Shown: positions 51,453 through 61,980 of the stretch, piece after piece
How the letters are laid out: the number at the start of each line of letters is the position of its first letter
Numbering within the stretch: the first letter of the stretch is position 1
Source of the DNA: Lottia gigantea
Lineage: Eukaryota; Mollusca; Gastropoda; Lottiidae
Length of the DNA: 64,000 nt
Reading direction: 5' to 3'
Assembly: GCF_000327385.1 (NCBI RefSeq)
Contig: NW_008708400.1
Span: forward strand, 297,707-361,706
Notes under the pieces: generated by a model
Told to the model about the DNA's origin: nothing
What the model saw: the letters and a program-made list of their open reading frames with translations, nothing else
Databases searched by the model: none
Position numbers and translations under genes: made by a program

Positions 51453-51646
51453 CCTTGATTGCAATAGCCTTCTTGTATTACGGAAGTTTGTAAATGTAGC
51501 TTTTCGGTTGGATTGTATCTTTGAGAATACAGCCAATCAGAGTTTTCGACAGCAAATAATCAGCCACAATGTTTGCAGGTTTTATGTAGAGGGAATCTAC
51601 TCAATGTGCCTCATTCTGTGAAGAAAGGTGGTTATTGTAGTCAAGA
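51453..51646. mobile_element. Second copy of the ccttgac element
   Basis: It shares ccttgattgcaa, cggaagtttgtaaatg, gaatacagccaatcagag and the closing tgtagtcaaga with the 31143-31318 element in the same order. It is diverged by point changes and short indels. Confidence 0.55.
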
Positions 51647-52559
51647 TATAAGGCAAAAAATCATTTTAGATTAATATAGTGACTAGTATAATGGTTTTAT
51701 TGTCTTTCTTAATCTACCAGTTAAAAGGTTTATAGGAAGTCAATAAAAAGGGATTACTTTTAGAAACCTCTAGAGATTTAAAATTGAGGTAGGCCTAGTT
51801 TGTCAGACAAGGTATCATGCGCCGTTCTGCCCTGAAAGAGAGGGTTGAAATGAGTCATCCAGAATCGTCTAGATGAAAATGTTACTGAATTACAAGGCCA
51901 AAGAAAAGGTATACACCGAAGCGCTCCTTCCACAACTAATTCTTCAAATCATAAAGCATCTCTGATTCCGTTTGTGAGCGTTCACATGGTCAAGGTGCTC
52001 AAAAGCCGTGTAAAAGAAAATTGAATTCCTAGCGAATACGTTGTTGTAATATATCAGGAAAGATGAAATTTCAGCAGTCTAATGTTAACAGATAATGTTA
52101 TTGTTGTTGGATTGTTACAAGCTAAATCGAGCCCATCAGAATGAGAGATGGTACATTGGGCCATAATTAGTTCTCATTTCGTGCACATGATTGGATCAAA
52201 ATGTAATTTGACGAGTTTGATATTGAACAATAGGTCTCGTAGGATCGCTATACCATCTCATTATGACTTTCCCAAATAGATGTCGTACCAAACTTAGTCT
52301 CGGTATGGTGTTAGGTGTTCCGATATGGGTAGCATTCCCTACCTACATACGCCAGTACATATATTCTCAAATTCGAATCGTAGTAGTTTTAAATTCAAAT
52401 TTGTTCTTTAGTTTGACAAACCTTACATATAGATTTATAAAAAGGATTATAAATTTTTATAATACCTCCATTATTCTCAGTCCAACAGTTGCCTAAAGGC
52501 TAGTTTTGCAGATTAAATATATAAAAATATATACATTTACATAACAATATTCTTTGTGA

Positions 52560-53000
52560 GCATAATGGAGGCTTTATCTTTACGCTGTGATTGGACAGGT
52601 CTTTGCCATACGAAACTACGTATAGCTCTTATTGTTTGAAAGCCTTCATTCGTTTGTGTTCGTTTTGTCATTAGTATGTTAACATCAAATAAAGTTGAAG
52701 TCAACATCGTTTAACTTTGTTTTTTATCGTACCATATCTTCAGTCATGTTCCTCGCAGCCCCGTGAGAACACTTTGTATGGAAATAACATACACGAACGC
52801 AGTTCACAAACACAACTCTCTTGCTTTAATAAAACACATTTTCAAAAGGCCTTCATATCACATTTCAAACCATTTCTAAACCTTTAAATGTGATTTGAAG
52901 GCTTTTTTGAAATATTACAACCTTTCGACTTATTAAATCCAGTAAGAGTTTCAATATGGCTGTGAACTACGTACTCAATGCGTAGTTTCGTATGGGGCTT
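52560..53000. repeat. Inverted-repeat region, possible foldback element
   Basis: An outer pair ccatacgaaactacg / cgtagtttcgtatgg encloses an inner hairpin whose arms read ggccttcatatcacattt and aaatgtgatttgaaggc. It directly abuts the TTAA element at 53031. No reading frame. Confidence 0.55.
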
Positions 53001-53030
53001 TTGTTAGAAATTTATTTGGATTATAATTAA

Positions 53031-53378
53031 AGATGGGTGCCCTTATTTTCATTTATGAAATGAAAATGCTCATAATTATTTGAATAGAAAGAAGAGGTGT
53101 TCTAAAAACTTGGAAAAATACCAGTTTGTCTCTCATGTCCATAATTAATTCATAATTAGCTAAATTAGAAGAGAATTACCAGCTGAACTCCAATGAGTCC
53201 TTTTTTTGTTTATATAGACTGTACATACATGGACATTTATGACTGGTTAAAACTCTTAATTATAGGCTATGCAATAAGAACATAATGATATTATGGAGAA
53301 TACATGTTAATTCATTAGAACGACCAATTAATCAAATAGATTGCTTAATTTGACATTAAGAAATAAGGAAATCCATCT
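53031..53378. mobile_element. TTAA-flanked MITE, family 2, copy 2
   Basis: Termini agatggg and ccatct lie between TTAA at 53027-53030 and 53379-53382. Same family and orientation as 46184-46541. Confidence 0.8.
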
Positions 53379-53420
53379 TTAATGTGGACTAAAAATATTA
53401 GAAAAAAAATATATCCAATC

Positions 53421-53621
53421 TTAATCAAATTTAATTTTAAACTTAATTGTTAGAGCCCCATAGGCGGTAGCAACCTGTTGGTTGGTTGATGATAAGTTAC
53501 AGTTTGCTTCCAGCGGATGCTGATATCTAGGTAGTTGGATTGGTATCAAATTGGATGATTCTGTCTCTGACACCCAGACTTCTCCAGTCTTCGACGACGA
53601 TTTAGTCTTGTAGCCTACCAT
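53421..53621 (-). other. Unassigned 66-codon open frame
   Basis: An ATG-to-stop frame with mixed, protein-like composition (KTGEVWVSETESSNL within) directly follows the TTAA element. I see no domain, splice partner or promoter. It could be a small gene, an exon fragment or chance. Confidence 0.2.
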
Positions 53622-54110
53622 TGTTACGACTCCTTCAACTTACATCAAAGATAACTACTATTAATATAAATCCCAAACTTTTTGTTTACAAAGGAAACGA
53701 AATGACAACCGTGTGCAAATAACGCTATTCTAGCCAATCAAAATCAATCTTCAGAAAGAGTCGTCTGCTCTTGCCTATTTACCTGACAATATGTCAGCCT
53801 TTGTGCTTTTAATCGCCGTTCAACTCATAGAAACTTTCGAACATTGGCGAAGGTTGAGCCGAATGTATAAGCATGTTACTCTGGTCTGTGATACATATCG
53901 TTATATTTATCTCGGTAGGCGATTCAATAGACTTTTCATAGCCTAAGAATAAGTACCAGGCATTCAAACTGCTTTTCTTTTGATTTTTTTTTTTGTACAA
54001 TGTAATTCCAGGATAATTGTTAGACTATTTCATTATCGTAAAATACTATTGTGGAAAGAATTGTATTTATCATGGAGATATCACTGGAATTACAGGAATG
54101 GCATATTTAT

Positions 54111-54421
54111 AGGGACATGTTCGACATTCTGGGAATTTGATTAGAGTCTTGAAATATATGTGAATAGTCTTCAGCAATGAACGATCGAAAAAACGCACAA
54201 TTCCTTCAGAAAATATCTCAAACTAGGAACTTCTACTTCTTCTATTTTTTCTGGCAGTGCCTCAAAAAGACGACTCAAACGCAGATAATTCTGGACATGG
54301 ATTTCAAGGCACAAATTTCGACGATGAGCTGTGAACACTATTACTGATTGGTGTAGCTAATAGAAAATTCCCGTTTCTAAGACCAAAGTATGATTGGTCA
54401 AAAAATAGCGCAACTGTCCCT
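54111..54421. mobile_element. TTAA MITE family 1, diverged copy
   Basis: Termini agggacatgt and caactgtccct, with an intact right TTAA at 54422-54425 and a mutated left flank (ttat). Internal words (tcaaactaggaa, gagctgtgaacac, cccgtttct) match 36831-37172 in order. Confidence 0.8.
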
Positions 54422-54545
54422 TTAAAATCTATAAGTAGTGTCCTATTCATGTTTTAACACTAAGCGAGAAAGGCAAAGTGCTAAATTGACCAACAGGAAA
54501 TTGAGTACAAGATTCGGCTACTGTTTAAAATTGCTCCTCAAACCT

Positions 54546-54644
54546 GTTATATATTTCTATTGTTATATTCAATATTTAGTTAAGTGTACATGTACTAAAT
54601 ATTGAATATAACAATAGAAATATATAACATGTACACTTAACTAA
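54546..54644. repeat. Perfect 35-bp inverted repeat with nested second pair
   Basis: 54546-54580 and 54594-54628 are exact inverses separated by 13 bases. In addition 54576-54591 is inverted at 54629-54644, so the loop sequence is itself repeated inverted after the right arm. It lies just upstream of the repeat copy that received the LINE. Confidence 0.95.
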
Positions 54645-54960
54645 TTGCTGACATATTTCTAAATGATTCAAGTGAGGACACTTATGAATATCTAGCCATT
54701 GTTATTAATTCATTGTAATGAACAATGCTTCTGTTTATTAAACACTTAAATTACTAATAATAATAATAATAATTTATTTATTTAAGTGTCACCGTCCATA
54801 TATACAGAGAATAACAACAATAAAATAATTACAGCATTATAAAATGGACGCCAGCCGGATTCGACTTATGAGACACCTTAGAATTATATCATAAAACTAC
54901 ATTCAATGTGTAAAAACACAAATATACAAGTAAAATAAACATTATGATAAATAAAAAGGC

Positions 54961-57900
54961 TCAGGGTATCACAGTCTGTTTTCTACGTTCAAACATTTTA
55001 AAAATACATGCGGCAAAATATGGTAAAATTCGTTCGTTTGTCATTAAAAAACACAATTTATTTACATTATTATAAAATAAAAAATCTGGATTAATAAAAC
55101 AGGCTTCATTACATAAAACTTTTCTTATATCAGTGTATAATTTACAGTTAAAAATAAAATGCTCCTCATTTTCAATTTCCCCATTATCACATAAAAGACA
55201 CTTCCTTAAGCAGAGAGGTTCGGGGGTCTAACAAACCTTCCAGTTTCAATTCTCAAAGGGAGTGAACCCGCTCTAAGTTTGGACAACACGCGTCTGTGAG
55301 CTCTATTTTTAATAATTTTGACAGACGGTTCTGTTCCGAATTCAGTTTTGTACATGCGGTATGACCGGAGTTTGTTTCCATTAACATGTGTGCGGTCATT
55401 CCATACATCCCTTGACCACTGACCCACTTCCCTTTGCCATAGACTATCCCACACATCATCAATACATACAGTGTCACTTTGATCATTTAATACATGTAGT
55501 TCTCGACCGATACTTAATACTCGGTGATCCCAGGAAGACTTACGTCTATTGGCCCATTTATGTACAGTTTTACAAAGAATATCATCGTTGAGTTTAAGTC
55601 TATTCCAATATCTAAACGATTCAATCTTAACTAAATTATCACCCTTCAGCCATCCCATGTCCCCCATTGCTGCCAAATTACTACTTCTTTTGCTCAAACC
55701 AAGGAAGAATTTGCATGCGTTACTATGGAGCGCATTAATACAGTTATGTGTATTAATACCCCAAATACCAGATGCATAAGTAAATACAGGCCTGACAAGC
55801 GAGTCATATAATTTTGTGTAAACATCGTAGCTAAATCCACCAAACTGTATCGATTTAGTTTTAATCACAGCCAAAGCCCTATTAGCCGATTTTGATAACT
55901 CTTTAGCGCTGTATGAATAGTCACAGAATTCGTTCACCCACAGGCCTAGGTATTTATATGCATCTGCGTATTTAACATTTAATTCACCACTATGGAACTT
56001 AAAGTTACTTCTAACTATACCAGGGTTTCTAAAATGTACAATTTTTGTTTTAGACTCATTCACGACTAACCTCCATTTATTACACCAATTATTTAGGGTA
56101 TTCATTAGAATTTGTAGTTTTTGTTCATCTGGGGCCAGAAGAACAATATCGTCAGCATATAGCAATACCGAAATTAATGTGCCATCAATATCAATTCCAC
56201 AGTTAGCTTCATTTAAATCTTTAACTAGATCGTTAACATATATTGAAAATAATGTTGGTGACAATACACAACCCTGTTTAACCCCTTGAGTAACTGGGAA
56301 CCACTCAGTTAATGTACTATTTACCATAACAGAGCATGAAACGTTATTGTACAAAGACGAAATACTATGCAAAAATCTACCACTCACACCTATAGAGTTC
56401 AGTTTAAACATCAAACAGTCCCTGTTTAAAGTGTCAAAGGCTTTTTTTACGTCCACAAAACAGGCAAAAGTTTGCTGTTTGGAAGACTTCCTGTTTCTAA
56501 TAATATTGTTCAATATATAAAGATGGTCAATACAGTTTTTGCCTTTACGAAATCCATTTTGTTCTTGTGCTAAAGTTCCCTTATCTTCCAGCCATTCTGA
56601 CAGTCTTGAGTTAAGTATAGTTGCATACACTTTACACGGGACTGATAAAAGGGTAATTCCTCTATACGACAGGGGGTCCCATTTGTTACCACCGTCAGTC
56701 TTGGGGATAGGTGTGATAATACCTTTTAACCACATTTTAGGAACTTCTCCGGTTTGGAAACATAAGTTTATGATCTTATATAGCAGTTTTACATAAGTAT
56801 CGTTACGTATACACTCATTAATGATAGAGTCAATTCCGGCTGCTTTCCCTAACTTAGTCTTGTACACTGACTTGCGCACTTCCTCTTCAGTTATATCGCG
56901 GTTAAGTGAATCACAGTTTACACTCGGGAATGTGTGACTTCCGGTTTTGATAAAATCTAAATGTATGTCATCGAATTCACTACTTAAGGGCTTGTTCAAT
57001 AAATTATGAAAGTCATGTTTCCAACGCTGTAAGACATCTCCCGGGTCACTCGAGAATCCACTGTCCGTTTCTACTTTCATTGGTATTGAACTTTTCCGGT
57101 CATTAGCGATTCCAATTTTTCCAAATTGTTTCCAAAAATCTTGTTTATTGGCTGATTTGTAAAGGTTCAGTAATCGATCCTGTTCATGTGATTGATGCAG
57201 TCTCTTAAACCTACGGTTTGTTTTATCAAAAATGTCTCTTACATCACAGAATTCCTTGCGCAGTTTTCTTTTAGAACAGTGTTCGTTACACTTGATCCAA
57301 GCCTGTTCCTTGTTACAGACTGATTTCCATAGTTTTGAAAGTTCGTCATTCCAGTGAGGTTTGTGTAAGCTTTTCCCCTTTTTTGATGAACACGATGATG
57401 TCTTTAGTTGTGGCACTCGTTGCGTCAGTTCAATTTCGATAATATCTACAAAACTGGAATAAGCTTCACATATATTTCGATTGTCAGAAAGCTCTTATTC
57501 TAGTCCAATAATTTTTTCTTCTACACCGCTAATATTTGTAAGAAAGTCTCTTGGTATTTTACGAGTGTCATATCGTATAGTTTTATTCAGCACTGGAAAA
57601 TGATCTGCATTCGACGTGGCGTTTTGTACATCAATTGTCCAGATTATAGGTCCATGGTCAGGAACCGACTTTTCAAACTGAATTCCACATAGGTTTATTA
57701 AATCAGACATAAGATAAACACTGCGCGATTTACAGTTTGATAATTGTTCATGAGTTGTAATAGCATAATCAACCACAAATTTTCCTCGTTTAGACACACA
57801 CGTAAAATTATTGGAACCATGCTCACTATATACTCTCCCATTTAGCATACATAAATTACAGCTTGTCAAAAAGTCAATAAGTTTATCTCCATAAAGGTTA

Positions 57901-58457
57901 CTTGTAGTATCAATTATGTCTCTGCCTGGTATATCATCCATCCCAGCAATAAAATCCTGTTCGTCACCACATCGTGCATTAAAATCACCCGCCATATATA
58001 GTATTCCTTCATTTCGAAAACAGTAAACTTGTTGCAATAGATCATTAAAAAAAGTGTCTACGTCCCCTGCTCGAGTAGAGTTCGAAGGCGGAACGTAACA
58101 GGCACAAATACACAGGTCACTATTACGAAGAGTCTTATTCGATAGTTTTAACCACAAAATGTCTTCTTTAGAATCATCCAATACAGTAGCATCATATAGT
58201 CCAAGTATCTCAGAATTCACCAATATTCCAACCCCTCCTGAACCTCTCTTCGCGTTTCTATGCACATCTGTCCTGTTTCGACCAAACCAATCAAAACCGG
58301 GAATATTTAATTTATCGTTTCCTTTTAAAAATGTTTCACATACACATAACATATCCACTTTAAGAAACTTAAGCACTGTCTCACGAATTAAAAAATTATC
58401 AGAAGAGTTAAAACGTGACCACCCATTCACATTCCAAGTACCTAGCCTGATGTTGTC
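54961..58457 (-). pseudogene. LINE ORF2: endonuclease, reverse transcriptase, CCHC
   Basis: Starts directly and in frame after the ORF1 tag. The APE endonuclease (58440-57498) keeps WNVNG, CETF, the GDFN site and the terminal PDHGP. One in-frame taa at 57497-57495 separates it from the rest. The reverse transcriptase (57416-55206, 736 codons) has QNGFRKGKN, the FVDVKKAFD Asp and catalytic YADD. The last part is out of frame after a ctctct run near 55219: it encodes CLLCDNGEIENEEHFIFNC, a C-x2-C...H...C knuckle, and ends at tga 54963-54961. No RNase H domain is seen. The first in-frame ATG lies inside the endonuclease, so initiation is unusual. Confidence 0.9.
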
Positions 58458-59340
58458 CTACCTTCTAGTATACGTACTAGTGACATGTCGAGTAATTCGT
58501 CCCCCAACAACCCTGTACTCCCTATCACCACCAACTATTTTCAGAATGTTCATCAAATTATAGTTACTATTTCTTACATCTTGAGGTAAATCATGTTCTA
58601 TGTACACTCTATAGAAATCCTGAGTTTTCTTCATCCCTGGTTTAGCTTTCATTATTCTTTGTTTTTGATCAATGTTCTCAACAGTAGCTACGATAGGTTT
58701 AATCCTGTTGTTGTTCGCACGTGTTTGTATTCTTGACGCGTGAGTAAGATACAAGGCGGTCAACGGTGTTCACTACTAAGTTCGAATCGTTCACCTCAGC
58801 CTGGCAGGGCAGGAGATTTTTAATCACTATATTCTTTGTTCGACTGCTCTCTACGTTCTGGTCGACTGGTTCCCTGGTCATTTTCAAATTCTCAATTTTA
58901 TGTTCTATTGTTTTAATGTTTTCAGAAATTTCTGCCTTCATAATTGTCACTTCTGCTGTCACACGATTCTTGACACTTTCCTCGATTTTAGCATTAATAG
59001 ATTGTGAAATTCTACCTACTATTTTCTTTTCCAGATTATCTTCTAAATCATCTATCCTCATGTTTAATTTCTTGAAGGAATCCTGCATACTATTAGCAAA
59101 CTTCATAAATTGTGCGTTGAGTCCTTCTGATGATTCTCCGTCCCTTTCAAAACAGCTCTTACTTTTCTTTCGCTCCCTGAATGCTCCAGACATGTCCTCA
59201 ACATCACTATCATCGGAGTAAAATCTTTTCCTATCATTATTCTGATCACTTTCGGCGGTGTGTGAGTTAGTCATTACTTCTTTGACATATTCATTGGCGA
59301 TTTCGGCACACAGTGGTTCGTTATCCATTATGCTGTACAC
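58458..59340 (-). pseudogene. LINE ORF1 (coiled coil plus RRM-like), frameshifted
   Basis: The frame opens at ATG 59340. The N-terminus is acidic and Ser-rich, then a coiled coil runs at about residues 75-150, then an RRM-like nucleic-acid binding part begins at TKNIVIKNLLP. Around 58750 the reading shifts: the natural continuation (RIKPIVATVENIDQKQRI, then YIEHDLPQDVRN, typical of LINE ORF1 C-termini) is in another frame and ends at the tag at 58460-58458. ORF1 proteins coat LINE RNA and act as chaperones. In this copy the protein is broken. Confidence 0.85.
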
Positions 59341-59452
59341 AATATCAAAATCCAGACACTTTAAAAGTTAAAAAGTTAAAAGAAGCTCAACTTAAACTAA
59401 AAGATTTGTATCACGGTTGATTGAGTTCCGGAGCTCACTAAGACTTACTAAT

Positions 59453-60960
59453 GCAGTTTTACTCTCATTGTGACAAAATTGTTTTATACCAAATGTTCTA
59501 GGTCATTTAAACCGAATTCTCAGTTTGTTATTATCATTGCCTCATTGTGAAATAAACAATGCGTTATGATTTGATAAAATCGGGCGAAGATTCACATTCT
59601 TCCTTGATACTTGTTTTTGGTAGTTTCATTTTTTAGTAAGTACGTTTAAAACATATTTATCAACTATTTAAAGAAAATTATACTCTAAGCTATAAAAAAG
59701 CAGTGTTTCAGATTCGTCAGCCGTTTTATCAAATGTACCTTATATGAAACGGGAAGCTAATCAGTAATAGTTTCTACGGCTCAACGTCCAAATTTGAGTC
59801 CAGGATAAGTTAAAAATACGATTCCTTTTTGCTCGAGACTTTGAGGTATTTTTCAACCTTCGAAAATGGCGAAGCTTTCCCTTTAATGTGGGAACATTAG
59901 ACTACAGAATATACAACACGCATAGTAGGCAATCGCTTCTTTTAATATCAACCGATATTATATAAATTTATGTTTTCTGTGCCTTTTTACCCTTTATTAG
60001 CTCTTGTTTACACTCAGCTTGTTTGTGCTCGTTTGCTCTTGTTTACGCTCGTTTGCTCTTGTTTGCGCTTTTCAGTCGGACCGCATTACACTGTTTCACA
60101 GGTATAAATATTCTGTTGAAGGTCACGTGAACTGAAGTCATGATCGACCACGTGTTTTACTAAATATTCACATTGATAATGAACTAAACATTTTATCACC
60201 TCAACTAGAAACAGTTTTGCAATGCTGTTATTATATCTTATAATAAAGTGTATCGTAAGATATCTGTGGTTTTTACTGACTGACAATGATGTTGACAAAA
60301 TTCGCCTTTTGCGGAATATTTTTTGTATGAATTGGAAGACATCTGCAATCCGAAACTGTTTTATTTTTCACTAGGAACGGGAATTTTCATTCTCGAAATG
60401 TGGCTCATCTTTTACGGGAAATTTTGCGCAGGTAAATGTATGTTTAAATATCAAAGAAATTATGCGATTTTTGTACATTTCTATCACTTCTGAAGACTAG
60501 TTAGATAATATTCAATGTCCAAATCAGCCCTATTAAATGGCGTACCTGAATTGGTAAACCGAATTTTCCTAAATATGACAAAAGGAATATCTTTATATCA
60601 AATAAAATCACTTATAAAAAAAACTTATGTAACATCGAGAGACAAATTGAATAATTCTATATTTCAATTTTCTAAAAGGAAATCAAGTTGGTGCTTACCT
60701 TCCTAAATAAATACACCCCTATATCCGAACCGAACGCAATCGGTAATATGAAAAAAGTGTCAATGAATTAAAACACAAGAATAACCACACGACAACAAAA
60801 CAATGTCATACATGCTATTATTTCTAATCAAAATTTCATAGTCAATATCAACTAATTGATTATCCATTTTACAGGGCAATTAATAACCATATATAAAATT
60901 TGATCAGCTGATGGGGCCCGATGACGTATTCCAATGTAATGTCTACGAAGAATTATCCAC
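59453..60960. other. Gene-free DNA with MITE family 1 fragments
   Basis: 59453-59540 continues the repeat interrupted by the LINE. 59705-59880 is an internally deleted family 1 element ending at aaagctttccctttaa, and 60340-60527 is another fragment (gcgatttttgtacatttct). A short duplicated word gctcgtttgctcttgtttac recurs near 60020-60065. The open frame at 60515-60706 starts in the fragment and is not recognised. Confidence 0.5.
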
Positions 60961-60974
60961 ATTCCGACCTAGTT

Positions 60975-61980
60975 TGGAAGGAACTTGAAATTTGGAACAT
61001 AACAAGTTCAGATAGGTGGGGACCTGCAGTGCCAATTCCAGCCTTACATCTCTCATAGTTTTCGAACGGCAGTCTGCCAAAGTTTTGGTCTTCACGCCAA
61101 CCTGTGCAACAAGATTGTATAGAGACTGTATAGGCTGCCTGCCGACCCCCACCCCCGCACTAAAATGGCCATAACTCGGTCAGTACCCTCAATTTCAAGT
61201 GGAAAATGGTTTATATTTTTGTTTGCACGGTAGGAACTTGAAATTTGGAACATAACAAGTTCAGATAGGTGGGGACCTGCAGTGCAAATTTCAGCCTTAC
61301 ATCTCTGATAGTTTTCGAACGGCAGTCTATCAAAAGTTTGCTCTTCACGCCAACCTGTGCAACAAGACTGTACAAAACTTTAGAGAAATTTGACTTTGAA
61401 GTTGCACTCTCAATGTCAAGTGGAAAATGGTTTATATTTTGGTTTGGGGAAAAAGACTGAGACTAAAAGTGCTGCAGCAGGCAGAGTTTGCACGGTAGGA
61501 ACTTGAAATTTGGAACATAACAAGTTCAGATAGGTGGGTGAGGACCTGCAGTGCAAATTTCAGCCTTACATCTCTGATAGTTTTCGAACGGCAGCCTGTC
61601 AAAGTTTTGGTCTTCACGCCAACCTGTGCAATAAGACTGTATAGAGACTGTATAGGCTGCCTGCCGACCCCCACCCCCACTAAAATTGGCATAACTCGGT
61701 CAGTTTTGGCCCCAGAGGAATCATTTTTGTTGCAAACGGTAGTTTAACATGTCTGCTATCTGTTTCAGTCAAAAACAGAAATTCTGATTTTTTGAAAACT
61801 TTAGAGAAATTTGACTTTGAAGTTGCACCCTCAATTTCAAGTAGAAAATGGTTTATATTTTGGTTTGTGGAAAAAGTCTGAGACTAAAAGTGCTGCAGCA
61901 GGCAGAGTTTGCACGGTAGGAACTTGACATTTGGAACATAACAAGTTCAGATAGGTGGGGACCTGCAGTGCAAATTTCAG
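60975..61980. repeat. Tandem array, 421-bp unit with internally deleted copies
   Basis: Units begin with gaacttgaaatttggaacat near 60980, 61230, 61498 and 61918. The third is the longest (about 421 bp). The first (about 250 bp) lacks the part containing the atttgactttgaagttgc word, and the second (about 268 bp) lacks the part with the gtataggctgcctgccgac word. The fourth stops after 64 bases at ttcag, where the segmental duplication begins. Confidence 0.85.

Larger units (their letters stand above)
50777..53030. other. Gene-poor DNA upstream of the receptor gene
   Basis: The receptor promoter should lie near 50800-51100 but I see no clear core motif. Other contents: a degraded gacgt-type repeat (51160-51255), a ccttgac-type element (51453-51646), a hairpin around 52846-52905, and an inverted pair ccatacgaaactacg (about 52607) and cgtagtttcgtatgg (about 52981). 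No coding exon recognised. Confidence 0.5.
54757..59444 (-). mobile_element. Near full-length LINE (APE-type non-LTR retrotransposon)
   Basis: About 4.7 kb, minus strand: a 5' leader of about 100 bases, ORF1, ORF2 (endonuclease, reverse transcriptase, C-terminal CCHC-like knuckle), a 3' end of about 200 bases and a trinucleotide (tta)n tail rather than poly(A). ttactaat at 54751-54758 and 59445-59452 is the target-site duplication, though its inner end merges with the tail. The host sequence on both sides is a copy of the repeat also seen at 41460-41700 and 62780-63010, which confirms the empty-site structure. Clade not resolved by eye. Three lesions are visible: a frameshift in ORF1, one stop within ORF2 and one dinucleotide shift near the ORF2 end. 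Confidence 0.95.

Noticed and set aside
54757-54800. Stand-alone taa microsatellite
   Set aside because: It is the 3' tail of the LINE next to its target-site duplication.
60515-60706. 63-codon plus-strand frame
   Set aside because: It starts in a MITE fragment and shows no domain; left unassigned.
60943-61747. Repeated open frames on both strands
   Set aside because: They come from the tandem 421-bp unit and repeat with it.
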